Made by a program: the position numbers and the translations under genes. This document shows, piece by piece, positions 24,541 through 33,820 of a stretch of 64,000 nt of DNA; within the stretch, counting starts at the first letter, position 1; each line of letters starts with the position of its first letter. The stretch is from Streptomyces sp. DSM 15324 (lineage in GTDB: Bacteria; Actinomycetota; Actinomycetes; Streptomycetales; Streptomycetaceae): positions 248,001 to 312,000 of the forward strand of contig NZ_KQ949023.1 of assembly GCF_001514285.1 (NCBI RefSeq). Reading direction: 5' to 3'. The notes beneath the pieces were generated by a model. The model searched no databases. It was not told the DNA's origin and saw only the letters and a program-made list of their open reading frames with translations.

Positions 24541-25966
24541 GGGACTCTCCCAGGTACTGCTCGGCGTGGCCGGCGATCAGGTCGAGGACGGCGGCGATGT
24601 CGGCCGTGGTCGTCTCGGGGTTGAGCAGGGTGAACTTGAGGTAGTGGCGGCCCGCGACCTTGGTGCCCGCGACCACCGCGTCACCGGAGGCGAACAGGGC
24701 GCCTCGGGCGTGCAGGTTGGCGCGGTCGATCTCGGCCGGGTCGGTCACGGCCCGCGGGAGGTAACGGAAGACCAGGGTGGACAGCGAGGGCCGCACGACG
24801 ACGTCGAAGCGCGGGTCGGCGGCCAGCAGGCCCCAGCCCTCGGCGGCCAGGTCGCACACCTCGTCGAAGAGCTGTCCGACGCCGTCGGCGCCCATGGTGC
24901 GCAGGGTCATCCACAGCTTGAGCGCGTCGAAGCGGCGGGTGGTCTGGAGGGACTTGTCCACCTGGTTGGGGATACGCTCCCGCACCATCCGGCGCGGGTT
25001 CAGGTACTCGGCGTGGTAGGTGGCGTGCCGCAGCGTGGCGGCGTCCCGGACCAGGACAGCGGACGAACTCACCGGCTGGAAGAAGGACTTGTGGTAGTCG
25101 ACGGTGACGGAGTCGGCGCGCTCGATGCCGTCGATGCGGTGCCGGTACTTCAGAGAGGCGAGCAGCCCGCAGCCGTAGGCCGCGTCGACGTGCATCCAGG
25201 TGCCGTACTGGGCGCACAGCTCGGCGATCTCGGGCAGCGGGTCGATGGAGCCGAAGTCGGTGGTGCCGCCGGTGGCGACGACGGCCATGGGGACGAGACC
25301 GGCCTTCGTGCAGCGCTCCAGCTCATGGGCGAGCGCGACGGTCTGCATCCGCTTGTCGTGGTCGACGGGGATCGACACGACCGCGTCCTGGCCCAGTCCC
25401 AGCAGTTTCGCGGACTTCTTCACGCTGAAGTGGCTGACCTCGGAGGCGAAGATCCGCAGTTTCCCGAGCGAGTCGCTCTTGGCCTCCTCCCGGGCGAGCA
25501 GCAGCGCCTGGAGGTTGGACTGTGTACCGCCGGAGGTGAACACCCCGTCCGCGGCCGGGCCGAGGCCGATGCGCCCGGTCGTCCAGTCGATCAGTTTCCG
25601 CTCGATGAGCGTGCCGCCCGCCGACTGGTCCCAGGTGTCCAGGGAGGAGTTGACGGCGGAGAGCACGGCCTCGCCGAGCACGGCGGGGATGACCACCGGG
25701 CAGTTGAGGTGGGCGAGGTAGCGCGGGTGGTGGAAGTAGACCGCGTCGCGGAGGTAGACCTCCTCCAGCTCGTCGAGCACCGCGGCGGTGTCGTGCAGGG
25801 GCTGGTCGAGGTCGATGCCGTCGATGCGGGGGGCGAGGGTGTCGACCGTGACGCCGGTGAACGGACGGTCGGTGGCGGCGAGTTTGGCGGCCACCCGCTC
25901 GACTCCTTCGGTCACGGAACGGCGGTACTGCTCCGCGGTGGTGTCGTTGAGCAGGTGCGAGCGCAT
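24524..25966 (-). CDS. desA: PLP-dependent lysine decarboxylase DesA
   Basis: 480-aa group II decarboxylase converting lysine to cadaverine, the first step of desferrioxamine synthesis. PLP features: '[19 protein letters not shown]', '[13 protein letters not shown]' and the Schiff-base Lys in '[11 protein letters not shown]'. ATG 25966 has GGAAGG about 6 nt upstream. First gene of desABCD, 70 nt downstream of an iron box. Confidence 0.96.
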   Translation of the reverse strand: MRSHLLNDTTAEQYRRSVTEGVERVAAKLAATDRPFTGVTVDTLAPRIDGIDLDQPLHDTAAVLDELEEVYLRDAVYFHHPRYLAHLNCPVVIPAVLGEAVLSAVNSSLDTWDQSAGGTLIERKLIDWTTGRIGLGPAADGVFTSGGTQSNLQALLLAREEAKSDSLGKLRIFASEVSHFSVKKSAKLLGLGQDAVVSIPVDHDKRMQTVALAHELERCTKAGLVPMAVVATGGTTDFGSIDPLPEIAELCAQYGTWMHVDAAYGCGLLASLKYRHRIDGIERADSVTVDYHKSFFQPVSSSAVLVRDAATLRHATYHAEYLNPRRMVRERIPNQVDKSLQTTRRFDALKLWMTLRTMGADGVGQLFDEVCDLAAEGWGLLAADPRFDVVVRPSLSTLVFRYLPRAVTDPAEIDRANLHARGALFASGDAVVAGTKVAGRHYLKFTLLNPETTTADIAAVLDLIAGHAEQYLGESLDRAC

Positions 25967-26035
25967 GGGAGGCCTTCCTGAGGTGGGGAATGGTCCACTG
26001 CGGGACGGACCGAGGGGCGGAGCCCCGGGTTCAAC

Positions 26036-26054
26036 TTAGGTTAGCCTAACCTAA
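26036..26054. promoter_or_regulatory. Iron box (DmdR1/DtxR-type) upstream of desA
   Basis: TTAGGTTAGCCTAACCTAA is a 19-bp palindrome around a central base, flanked by AAC/GTT that extend it to 25 bp. It matches the DmdR1 iron box of Streptomyces and lies 70 nt upstream of desA, so the operon should be repressed when iron is sufficient. Confidence 0.95.
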
Positions 26055-26096
26055 GTTTGATCCCCAGGGTTCCACCCCTCCGGTGAACCCCGTTCT

Positions 26097-27146
26097 TCAG
26101 CTGACCTTCTTCGCCTTCTCCAGCGCCTCGGCGAGGTTCTCCAGGAGCGGCACGCACTTGTCGTACGACAGGATCGGCTCCGGCGACCGGGCGATGACCT
26201 GACCCGCCTTCACCGCGGGCAGCTTCTTCCACGTCGCCTCCGTGATCGCCGCAGGCTGCAGCGCCGAGGTTCGGTCGTCCATCATGATGATGTCCGCCGC
26301 GTACTTGTCGACGTTCTCCCAGCTCAGCGACTCGTACCAGCCGCCGCCTTCCTTCTTCGCGCTCTCCGGCGGCTCCACGAAGTTCACGCCGAGCGCCTTG
26401 AAGTACTCGAGGTCGACGGAGAGGTTCGAACCGGAGACGTAGAACAGCTCGGCGCTGGCGGACCCGGCCATGACCTTGATGTCGGGCTTGGCCTTCGCCG
26501 CGGCGCGCAGCCGCGTCGCCGCCGCCTCGAACCGCTTCTTCGCGTCGGTCGCCTTCGCCGCGGTCAGGTCCGCGCCGAGCGACGCGGCCAGTTGCCACAT
26601 CCGCTCCAGCGGGGCGGTGAGCTGACGGTCGTACACGGAGATGCCGACGCTCGGCGCGAGCTTGGCGATCTTGTCCTTGGACGCCTCGGGGACGTACCAG
26701 AGGGTGCCGGCGTCGTCGAACATCGTGGAGATGAGGACGTCGGGCGCGAGGGCGGCGAACTTCTCCACGTTGAACTCGTCCCAGACGTTGCCGAGGACCG
26801 TCACCTGGGAGAGGTCCATGTCGCCGGCCTGGACGTCGGCCTTGCCGTCGGTGGTCTTCGTCGGGCCGAACACACCCTTGACCTGGATGCCGTAGTCGTA
26901 CAGGGCGGCGCCGACGCCGGTGAACGCGACGATGGCCGTCGGCGTCCCGTCGAGCTTCACGGTGGTGCCGCGGTCGTCCTTGAAGGTCCAGGGACCGGAC
27001 GTGGCGGAGGTGCTCGCCGAGGAGTCCGACCCACTGCTCTTCGCGTCGTCGTCCCCGCAGGCCGCGAGCACGGCACCGAGGCCGAGGGCGCCACCGGCGG
27101 CGAGGATGCCGCGGCGGGTGGGGTGGTTGGCTCTGGCGTTGGGCAT
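26097..27146 (-). CDS. desE: Ferrioxamine-type siderophore-binding lipoprotein
   Basis: 349-aa substrate-binding protein of the FecB/FepB type. The N-terminus is Tat/lipoprotein-like ('TRRGILAAGGALGLGAVLAAC', lipobox 'LAAC'). A PBP fold follows with 'IVAFTGVGAALYDYGI', 'AALAPDVLISTMFDD' and 'IIMMDDRT'. It would bind ferrioxamines outside the membrane for an ABC importer encoded elsewhere. It has its own iron box 50 nt upstream and lies directly upstream of desA. In S. coelicolor a flavin reductase-like gene desF is described here; none is present between desE and desA in this genome. Confidence 0.9.
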   Translation of the reverse strand: MPNARANHPTRRGILAAGGALGLGAVLAACGDDDAKSSGSDSSASTSATSGPWTFKDDRGTTVKLDGTPTAIVAFTGVGAALYDYGIQVKGVFGPTKTTDGKADVQAGDMDLSQVTVLGNVWDEFNVEKFAALAPDVLISTMFDDAGTLWYVPEASKDKIAKLAPSVGISVYDRQLTAPLERMWQLAASLGADLTAAKATDAKKRFEAAATRLRAAAKAKPDIKVMAGSASAELFYVSGSNLSVDLEYFKALGVNFVEPPESAKKEGGGWYESLSWENVDKYAADIIMMDDRTSALQPAAITEATWKKLPAVKAGQVIARSPEPILSYDKCVPLLENLAEALEKAKKVS

Positions 27147-27195
27147 GGGAGTGGCTGCTTTCGAACGTGCGGATCACCGCCGGACAGGTTCGAAG

Positions 27196-27214
27196 GAAGG
27201 TTAGCCTAACCTCA
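27196..27214. promoter_or_regulatory. Iron box upstream of desE
   Basis: GAAGGTTAGCCTAACCTCA shares the core GGTTAGCCTAACC with the desA box and lies 50 nt upstream of desE. Confidence 0.85.
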
Positions 27215-27233
27215 GAACCTGTCCGTCGTCCGG

Positions 27234-28394
27234 TCAGCCGGCGAGCCCCAGCTCACGGGCGATCAGCATCCGCTGCACCTCGCTCGTGCCCTCCCCGATC
27301 TCCAGGATCTTGGAGTCGCGCCACATCCGGGCCACCGGATACTCGTTCATGAAGCCGTATCCGCCGTGCACCTGGGTGGCGTCCCGGGCGTTGTCCACCG
27401 CGACCGTCGACGAGTACAGCTTCGCCAGCGCCGCCTCCTTCTTGAACGGCTCGCCCGCCACCAGCCGCGAGGCCGCGTCCCGCCACGCCAGCCGGGCCGT
27501 GTGCGCCTTCATCTCCATGTCGGCGATCTTGAACTGGATGGCCTGGTTGGCGCCGATCGGCCGCCCGAACGCCTGCCGCTCCCGGGCGTACTTCACCGAC
27601 TCGTCCACACAGCCCTGCGCCAGCCCGGTGGCCAGCGCGGCGATCGCGATCCGGCCCTCGTCCAGGATCCGCAGGAACTGCGCGTACCCGCGCCCCTCCT
27701 CGCCCAGCAGGTTCGCCGCCGGCACCCGCACGTCGGAGAAGGACAGCTCCCGGGTGTCCGAGGCGTTCCAGCCGACCTTGGAGTAGGGCTGGGCCACCGT
27801 GAAGCCCGCAGTGCCCGACGGGACGATGATCGCGGAGATCAGCGGCCGGCCGTCCGGCTTGCGTCCGGTGACCGCCGTGACCGTCACCAACCCGGTGATG
27901 TCCGTCCCCGAGTTGGTGATGAAACACTTGGTGCCGTTGATGACCCATTCATCCGTCTGCGGATCGAGGCGGGCCGTCGTCCGGGTCGCCCCCGCGTCGC
28001 TGCCGCCGTCGGGCTCGGTCAGCCCGAACGCGCCCAGGATCTCGCCCGAGCACAGTCGCGGCAGCCACTGGCGCTTCTGCTCCTCGGTACCGAACAGATG
28101 GAGCGGCATCGCGCCCAGCGAGACACCCGCCTCCAGGGTGATCGCCACGGACGAGTCGACCCGCGCCAGCTCCTCCAGGGCGATGCCGAGCGCCAGGTAG
28201 TCGCCGCCCATCCCGCCGTGCTCCTCGGGGAAGGGCAGTCCGAACAGGCCCATGCGGCCCATCTCGCGGACGATCTCGTAGGGGAACTCGTGCCGCTCGT
28301 AGAAGTCGCCGATCTTCGGCGCCACCACGTCGTGCGCGAACTCCTCTACCGTACGGCGGAGTTCCTCCAGCTCGGGGCTGAGACGGTGGTCCAT
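27234..28394 (-). CDS. acdH: Acyl-CoA dehydrogenase (AcdH, isovaleryl/branched-chain type by context)
   Basis: 386-aa flavoprotein oxidising acyl-CoA to enoyl-CoA. 'FGLTEPDGGSDAGATRTTA' and 'WVINGTKCFITNSG' are the FAD/substrate signatures; 'VHGGYGFMNEYPVARMWRD' and 'IGEGTSEVQRMLIARELG' close the protein, with a Glu in the short-chain catalytic position. The operon with methylcrotonyl-CoA carboxylase and HMG-CoA lyase points to isovaleryl-CoA (leucine) oxidation; other branched acyl-CoAs are possible. ATG 28394 chosen; GTG 28403 overlaps the upstream stop as GTGA. Confidence 0.88.
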   Translation of the reverse strand: MDHRLSPELEELRRTVEEFAHDVVAPKIGDFYERHEFPYEIVREMGRMGLFGLPFPEEHGGMGGDYLALGIALEELARVDSSVAITLEAGVSLGAMPLHLFGTEEQKRQWLPRLCSGEILGAFGLTEPDGGSDAGATRTTARLDPQTDEWVINGTKCFITNSGTDITGLVTVTAVTGRKPDGRPLISAIIVPSGTAGFTVAQPYSKVGWNASDTRELSFSDVRVPAANLLGEEGRGYAQFLRILDEGRIAIAALATGLAQGCVDESVKYARERQAFGRPIGANQAIQFKIADMEMKAHTARLAWRDAASRLVAGEPFKKEAALAKLYSSTVAVDNARDATQVHGGYGFMNEYPVARMWRDSKILEIGEGTSEVQRMLIARELGLAG

Positions 28395-28399
28395 GCTGA

Positions 28400-29341
28400 T
28401 CACTGGTCCTTGTGGGAGAGGGCGCGGACGGTGCGGGACGGGCTGGGTCGGCCCAGGTGGTCGGCCATCCACACGCTGGTGGCGACGAGGCGGCCGAGAT
28501 CGACCCCGGTGTCGATGCCGAGACCGTGCAGCATCCACACGAGGTCTTCGGTGGCGAGGTTGCCGGTGGCGGACTTGGCGTACGGGCAGCCGCCGAGGCC
28601 GCCCGCCGAGGCGTCGACGGTGGTGACGCCGTGTTCGAGGGCGGCGTAGGTGTTGGCCAGCGCCTGCCCGTAGGTGTCGTGGAAGTGCACGCCGAGCACG
28701 TTCGTCGGCACGCCCTCCTCGTTGAGCAGGGCGAGCAGTTCGAGGACGTGGCCGGGCGTCGCGACCCCGATGGTGTCGCCGAGGCTCAGCTCGTCGCAGC
28801 CCATGTCGCGCAGCGCCCGGCAGACCCGGACGACCTGGTGCAGCGGTACCGCGCCCTCCCAGGGGTCGCCGAAGCACATGGAGACATAGCCGCGCACGTG
28901 CACCCCCTCGTCCTTCGCGCGCCGCACGACGGGCTCGAACACCGCGAGGGACTCGTCGAGCGTGCGGTTGAGGTTGGCCTTGGCGAAGGACTCGGTGGCG
29001 CTCGCGAACACGGCGACCCGGCGGGCGCCGAGCGCGAGGGCGCGGTCCAGCCCGCGCTGGTTGGGCACCAGGACCGGCAGCGCCGCCGGCACGTCCGCGA
29101 CCCGTGGGAACAGGTCCTCGGCGTCGGCGAGCTGGGGCACCCACTTCGGGTGCACGAAGCTGGTCGCCTCGATCGTGGTCAGGCCCGCGTCGGCGAGCCT
29201 GCGGATGAACTCGGCCTTCACCTCCGTCGGCACGGCCGACTTCTCGTTCTGCAACCCGTCGCGCGCGCCGACCTCGTGGATCCGCACCCGGACGGGCAGA
29301 TCCTGGGCGGGCACGGTCATCGGGAGCCCTTCGGCGGTCAT
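28400..29341 (-). CDS. Hydroxymethylglutaryl-CoA lyase
   Basis: 313-aa DRE-TIM barrel lyase splitting HMG-CoA into acetoacetate and acetyl-CoA, the last leucine-degradation step. 'VRIHEVGARDGLQNEKS' holds the catalytic Arg/Asp, 'VSMCFGDPWEG' the metal region, 'GVHFHDTYGQALANTYAAL' the H-x-H ligands, and 'AGGLGGCPYAKSATGNLATED' the active-site Cys loop. ATG 29341 has a perfect GGAGG 7 nt upstream and overlaps the upstream stop (ATGA). Confidence 0.93.
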   Translation of the reverse strand: MTAEGLPMTVPAQDLPVRVRIHEVGARDGLQNEKSAVPTEVKAEFIRRLADAGLTTIEATSFVHPKWVPQLADAEDLFPRVADVPAALPVLVPNQRGLDRALALGARRVAVFASATESFAKANLNRTLDESLAVFEPVVRRAKDEGVHVRGYVSMCFGDPWEGAVPLHQVVRVCRALRDMGCDELSLGDTIGVATPGHVLELLALLNEEGVPTNVLGVHFHDTYGQALANTYAALEHGVTTVDASAGGLGGCPYAKSATGNLATEDLVWMLHGLGIDTGVDLGRLVATSVWMADHLGRPSPSRTVRALSHKDQ

Positions 29342-31338
29342 GGCGCTGCCTCCTCGTACGGGGTGACGACGGCCAGCACCTGGTCCATGGCGACCGTCGT
29401 GCCCGGGGTGACGTCCAGTTCGGCGACCGTGCCGGCGTGCGGGGCGGAGACGACGTGCTCCATCTTCATCGCCTCGACCACCAGCAGGCTCTGCCCCGCG
29501 GTGACCTCGTCCCCGACGGCGACCTTCACGACCGTCACCGTGCCGGGCATCGGCGCGGTGAGCGAGTCGGCACCGGCGTGCGCGGAGCCGGTGAGGGACG
29601 CGGCCACCGGGTCGTGGTCGCGCACGTGCCAGCAGTCGCCGTCGCGGCCCAGCCAGGTGCCGTCCGGCAGGGCGGCGAAGGGATGACGGACGCCGTCGAG
29701 TTCGCACGTGAACCGGTGCCCGGTGACGCGCCGCGGAGGCACGCCGGCCCCCCGGAGCGGGTGGTCCGCGCCGGGCAGGAGAACCTCCGCCGCGCCGCCC
29801 GGCGTGCTGCGCACGCGCACGGTCACCGGCTCGTGGCCCGGCACCCGCAGGTGGTGCGGGGTCCAGGCCCGCTCGCCGCCCATGCGCCAGCCGTCGGCGG
29901 CGTCGAACGGGTCGGTCCAGCCGGAGCCGTCGGCGGGGCCGAGCGCGCCGTGGCGCAGCAGCGCCGCCGCCGCGTAGACCTCGGGCGGCACCGCGTCCGG
30001 GACCAGCCCGGCCACCTCGCGCTCCACCAGGCCCGTGTCCAGCTCGCCCGCCACCACCGCCGGATGGCCCAGCAGCCGCCGCAGGAACCCCGCGTTGGTC
30101 TGCACGCCCAGCGTCACCGTCTCCGCGAGGGCCGCCCGCAGTCTCCTGAGCGCGGTCGCGCGGTCGGGGCCGTAGGCGATGACCTTGGACAGCATCGGGT
30201 CGTAGAGACTGCCGACCTCGGTGCCCTCGCTGAGCCCGGAGTCGGTGCGCACGCCGTCGCCCTGCGGTTCGTACAGCTTCAGCACGGTCCCGCCGGACGG
30301 CAGGAAGCCACGGGCCGGATCCTCCGCACACACGCGTGCCTCGATCGCGTGCCCGGTGAGCCGTACGTCCTCCTGCGCGAAGTCCAGCTCGGCGCCCGCC
30401 GCGACCCGCAGCTGCCACTCCACCAGGTCGAGGCCGGTGACCAGCTCGGTCACCGGATGCTCCACCTGGAGGCGGGTGTTCATCTCCATGAAGTAGTACG
30501 AGGAGGGGTCGCCGCCGGGGACGATGAACTCCACCGTGCCGGCGCCCCGGTACCCGCAGGAGCGCGCCGCCTGCACGGCCGCCGCGCCCATCGCGGCCCT
30601 GGTCCCCTCGTCGAGGAGCACGCTCGGCGCCTCCTCGATCACCTTCTGGTGCCGCCGTTGCAGCGAGCACTCGCGCTCGCCGAGGTGGACGACGTTGCCG
30701 TGGCCGTCGGCCAGGACCTGGATCTCGATGTGCCGGGGGCGGTCCACCCAGCGCTCGACGAGGAGCGTGTCGTCGCCGAAGGAGGCGCGGGCCTCACGGC
30801 GGGCGGCGGCGATCTCCTCCTCCAGCAGGGTCAGGTCCCGCACCAGCCGCATGCCCTTGCCGCCGCCGCCCGCGGACGGCTTGAGCAGGACCGGCGCGCC
30901 CAGCTCATGGGCCGCCGCGGCGAGGTCGGGGTCCCGGCCGCCGGGGACGACCGGCACCCCGGCCGCCCGCACGGTCTCCTTGGCACGGATCTTGTCGCCC
31001 ATGAGGGAGATGGCGTCGGCGGGCGGCCCGACGAAGACCAGCCCCGCCTCCTCGCAGGCGCGCGCGAAGGCGGCGTTCTCCGCGAGGAAGCCGTACCCCG
31101 GGTGGACGGCCTGGGCTCCGGTGCGGGCGGCGGCCTCCAGCAGCCGCTCCGCCGACAGATAGCTCTCGGCGGCCGGCGCCGGGCCGATCCGTACGGCGGT
31201 GTCGGCCTCCCGGACGTGCCGGGCGTCGGCGTCGGCGTCGGAGAAGACCGCCACCGAGCGCACGCCCAGCGAGCGCAGCGTGCGGATGACCCGGACGGCG
31301 ATCTCGCCGCGGTTGGCGACCAGTACTGTCTCGAACAT
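29338..31338 (-). CDS. Biotin-dependent acyl-CoA carboxylase alpha subunit (methylcrotonyl-CoA type)
   Basis: 666-aa biotin carboxylase/biotin carrier. The N-terminal BC domain begins 'MFETVLVANRGEIAVRVIRT', with the ATP loop 'KPSAGGGGKGMRLVRD' and 'YFMEMNTRLQVEHPVTE'. The C-terminal biotinyl domain has 'VVEAMKMEHVVSAPHAG' with the biotin Lys. It supplies carboxybiotin to the beta subunit encoded 14 nt upstream. ATG 31338 fits the family start; GTG 31356 is an alternative. Context indicates 3-methylcrotonyl-CoA carboxylase. Confidence 0.92.
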   Translation of the reverse strand: MFETVLVANRGEIAVRVIRTLRSLGVRSVAVFSDADADARHVREADTAVRIGPAPAAESYLSAERLLEAAARTGAQAVHPGYGFLAENAAFARACEEAGLVFVGPPADAISLMGDKIRAKETVRAAGVPVVPGGRDPDLAAAAHELGAPVLLKPSAGGGGKGMRLVRDLTLLEEEIAAARREARASFGDDTLLVERWVDRPRHIEIQVLADGHGNVVHLGERECSLQRRHQKVIEEAPSVLLDEGTRAAMGAAAVQAARSCGYRGAGTVEFIVPGGDPSSYYFMEMNTRLQVEHPVTELVTGLDLVEWQLRVAAGAELDFAQEDVRLTGHAIEARVCAEDPARGFLPSGGTVLKLYEPQGDGVRTDSGLSEGTEVGSLYDPMLSKVIAYGPDRATALRRLRAALAETVTLGVQTNAGFLRRLLGHPAVVAGELDTGLVEREVAGLVPDAVPPEVYAAAALLRHGALGPADGSGWTDPFDAADGWRMGGERAWTPHHLRVPGHEPVTVRVRSTPGGAAEVLLPGADHPLRGAGVPPRRVTGHRFTCELDGVRHPFAALPDGTWLGRDGDCWHVRDHDPVAASLTGSAHAGADSLTAPMPGTVTVVKVAVGDEVTAGQSLLVVEAMKMEHVVSAPHAGTVAELDVTPGTTVAMDQVLAVVTPYEEAAP

Positions 31339-31352
31339 CGGTGGCAAGCCCC

Positions 31353-32969
31353 TCACATCCGGAAGACGCCGAACTGGGGGTCACCCAGGGGCGCGTTGGC
31401 ACAGGCGGTCAGGGCGAGGCCGAGCACCTGGCGGGTCTCCAACGGGTCGATGACCCCGTCGTCCCAGAGCCGGGCGGTGGCGTAGTAGGCGTTGCCCTGA
31501 CGCTCGTACCGGTCGCGGATCGGGGCCTTGAAGGCCTCTTCCTCCGCCGCCGGCCAGCTCTCGCCGCCGGCCTCCAGCTGGTCCCGCTTGACGGTCGCGA
31601 GGACCGACGCGGCCTGCTCGCCGCCCATGACGGAGATCTTGGCGTTGGGCCACATCCACAGGAAACGGGGGGAGTAGGCCCGTCCGCACATCGAGTAGTT
31701 CCCGGCGCCGTACGACCCGCCGACCACGACCGTCAGCTTCGGCACGCGCGTGCAGGCGACGGCCGTCACCATCTTGGCGCCGTGCTTGGCGATGCCGCCG
31801 GCCTCGTAGTCCTTGCCGACCATGAACCCGGAGATGTTCTGAAGGAACACCAGCGGGATACCGCGCTGGTCGCACAGCTCGATGAAGTGGGCGCCCTTCT
31901 GGGCGGACTCGGAGAACAGGATGCCGTTGTTGGCGACGATCCCGACCGGGTGGCCGTGGATCCGGGCGAAGCCGGTGACCAGGGTCTGCCCGAACTCGGC
32001 CTTGAACTCGGCGAACCGCGAGCCGTCCACCACGCGCGCGATGACCTCCCGCACGTCGTAGGGGGTGCGGGAGTCCACCGGGACCGCGCCGTACAGCCCG
32101 AAGGGGTCGACCTTGGGCTCGACGACCGGCGTGGTCTCCCAGGGCAGCGGCCCGCGCGCGGGGAGCGTGGCGGCGATGGTGCGCACGATCCGCAGGGCGT
32201 GCGCGTCGTCCTCGGCGAGGTGGTCGGTGACCCCGGAGACCCGGGAGTGCACCTCGCCGCCGCCCAGCTCCTCGGCGGTGACGACCTCACCGGTGGCGGC
32301 CTTCACCAGCGGGGGACCGCCCAGGAAGATCGTGCCCTGGCCGCGCACGATCACGGCCTCGTCGCTCATCGCCGGGACGTACGCCCCGCCGGCCGTGCAG
32401 GAGCCGAGGACGGCCGCGATCTGCGGGATCCGGGCCGCCGACATCCGGGCCTGGTTGTAGAAGATCCGGCCGAAGTGCTCGCGGTCGGGGAAGACCTCGT
32501 CCTGCATCGGCAGGAAGGCGCCGCCCGAGTCCACCAGGTACAGGCAGGGCAGCCGGTTCTCCAGGGCCACCTCCTGCGCCCGCAGGTGCTTCTTCACGGT
32601 CATCGGGTAGTAGGTGCCGCCCTTGACCGTGGCGTCGTTGGCGACGATCACGCACTCGCGCCCGCTGACCCGCCCGATCCCGGCGATCACGCCCGCGGCC
32701 GGGGCCTGCCCCTCGTACATCCCGTCGGCCGCGAGCGGCGCGAGTTCGAGGAAGGGCGAGCCGGGGTCGAGCAGCCCGTCGACCCGGTCCCGCGGCAGCA
32801 GCTTGCCGCGCGCGGTGTGCCGCGCCCGCGCCCGCTCGCCGCCCCCGAGCCGGGCCGCGGCCAGCTTGCCGTGCAGTTCCCCGACGAGCTCGCGGTGCGC
32901 CCGCTCGTTGGCCCGCCAGGCCTGAGACGCGGGGTCCGCCGCGCTCGTCAGCTCCGGTGCCTGCTCCAT
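31353..32969 (-). CDS. Acyl-CoA carboxylase beta subunit (3-methylcrotonyl-CoA type)
   Basis: 538-aa carboxyltransferase, closest in pattern to MCC beta: '[19 protein letters not shown]', '[18 protein letters not shown]', '[16 protein letters not shown]', '[20 protein letters not shown]' and '[18 protein letters not shown]'. It carboxylates 3-methylcrotonyl-CoA in leucine catabolism. First gene of a four-gene minus-strand operon facing a TetR gene; two operator-like repeats lie just upstream. Confidence 0.93.
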   Translation of the reverse strand: MEQAPELTSAADPASQAWRANERAHRELVGELHGKLAAARLGGGERARARHTARGKLLPRDRVDGLLDPGSPFLELAPLAADGMYEGQAPAAGVIAGIGRVSGRECVIVANDATVKGGTYYPMTVKKHLRAQEVALENRLPCLYLVDSGGAFLPMQDEVFPDREHFGRIFYNQARMSAARIPQIAAVLGSCTAGGAYVPAMSDEAVIVRGQGTIFLGGPPLVKAATGEVVTAEELGGGEVHSRVSGVTDHLAEDDAHALRIVRTIAATLPARGPLPWETTPVVEPKVDPFGLYGAVPVDSRTPYDVREVIARVVDGSRFAEFKAEFGQTLVTGFARIHGHPVGIVANNGILFSESAQKGAHFIELCDQRGIPLVFLQNISGFMVGKDYEAGGIAKHGAKMVTAVACTRVPKLTVVVGGSYGAGNYSMCGRAYSPRFLWMWPNAKISVMGGEQAASVLATVKRDQLEAGGESWPAAEEEAFKAPIRDRYERQGNAYYATARLWDDGVIDPLETRQVLGLALTACANAPLGDPQFGVFRM

Positions 32970-33011
32970 CCTGCGGTTCCCCTCACCCGTCGTCCGTCAC
33001 GAGGATCGTCT

Positions 33012-33056
33012 GTTAATGAGCGTTAACCATTTCCTTCAGGTTAACGAGCGCTAACC
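33012..33056. promoter_or_regulatory. Paired operator for the divergent TetR regulator
   Basis: Two near-identical 17-mers, GTTAATGAGCGTTAACC (33012-33028) and GTTAACGAGCGCTAACC (33040-33056), each an imperfect inverted repeat GTTAA-n-TTAAC, spaced 28 bp centre to centre. They fill most of the 108-nt gap between the carboxylase operon and the TetR gene, so one repressor could control both. Confidence 0.8.
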
Positions 33057-33077
33057 TCCCTGTCTAGAATTACTTCC

Positions 33078-33671
33078 ATGGCCACCAGAACCGACGCCCC
33101 CACCCGCCGCGAGCAGATCCTCAAGGAGGCCGCGCGGCTCTTCGCCGAGCGCGGTTTCCACGGCGTCGGGGTGGACGAGATAGGGGCCGCGGTCGGCATC
33201 AGCGGCCCGGGGCTGTACCGGCACTTCCCGGGCAAGGACGCGATGCTCGCCGAGCTGCTGGTGGGGATCAGCGGCCAGCTCCTGACCGGCGCGAAGCGCC
33301 GTCTGGCGGAGGCCGACGGGGGCGGGGCGGAGGCGGTCCTCGACTCGCTCATCGAGGGGCACATCGACTTCGCGATCGACGACCGCCCCCTGATCACCCT
33401 GCACGACCGGGAGCTGGACCGCCTCCGCGACAGCGACCGCAAGCTGGTCCGCCAGCTCCAGCGGCAGTACGTCGAGCTGTGGGTGGAGGTGGTCCGCGAG
33501 ATCTACCCGGCCCTCACCGAACCGGCGGCCCGCTCGGCCGTCCACTCGGTCTTCGGCCTGCTGAACTCCACCCCGCACCTGGCCCGCCCCGGCTCGGTCC
33601 CGGGCCGCACGGCCACGGCGGCGCTGCTGCACCGGATGGCGCGGGGGGCGTTCGCGGCGGCGGGCGCCTGA
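33078..33671 (+). CDS. TetR-family repressor of the leucine-catabolism operon
   Basis: 197-aa TetR protein. Helix-turn-helix at residues 10-55: 'REQILKEAARLFAERGFHGV' then 'VDEIGAAVGISGPGLYRHF'. The C-terminal ligand domain is unrelated to well-known subfamilies by eye. Divergent from the carboxylase operon across two operators that reach to 22 nt before its ATG, so it is probably also autorepressed. An acyl-CoA is a likely inducer (inference). No Shine-Dalgarno is obvious. Confidence 0.88.
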   Translation: MATRTDAPTRREQILKEAARLFAERGFHGVGVDEIGAAVGISGPGLYRHFPGKDAMLAELLVGISGQLLTGAKRRLAEADGGGAEAVLDSLIEGHIDFAIDDRPLITLHDRELDRLRDSDRKLVRQLQRQYVELWVEVVREIYPALTEPAARSAVHSVFGLLNSTPHLARPGSVPGRTATAALLHRMARGAFAAAGA

Positions 33672-33770
33672 CGGCGGCGCGGGTCCGCCCGGCGGCGTGA
33701 CGAGCGTTACGGGCACCGCCCCCCCGAAGGCCCTGGACTCCTCTCCCTACCCACCGGTACGGTAATCATC

Positions 33771-33786
33771 TGAGCAAGCGCTTAGA
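33771..33786. promoter_or_regulatory. Palindromic AAGCGCTT motif upstream of acyl-CoA dehydrogenase
   Basis: TGAGCAAGCGCTTAGA contains the 8-bp palindrome AAGCGCTT, 35-50 nt upstream of the GTG start. This could be a TetR- or FadR-type operator; a shorter similar motif occurs at 60103. Confidence 0.4.
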
Positions 33787-33820
33787 TTCGGACCCTTTGA
33801 GCCAGGTGGAGGTGGCGGCG

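Noticed and set aside
33797..33820. TTG start for the long-chain acyl-CoA dehydrogenase
   Set aside because: No Shine-Dalgarno precedes it, while the GTG at 33821 has GGAGG at ideal spacing.
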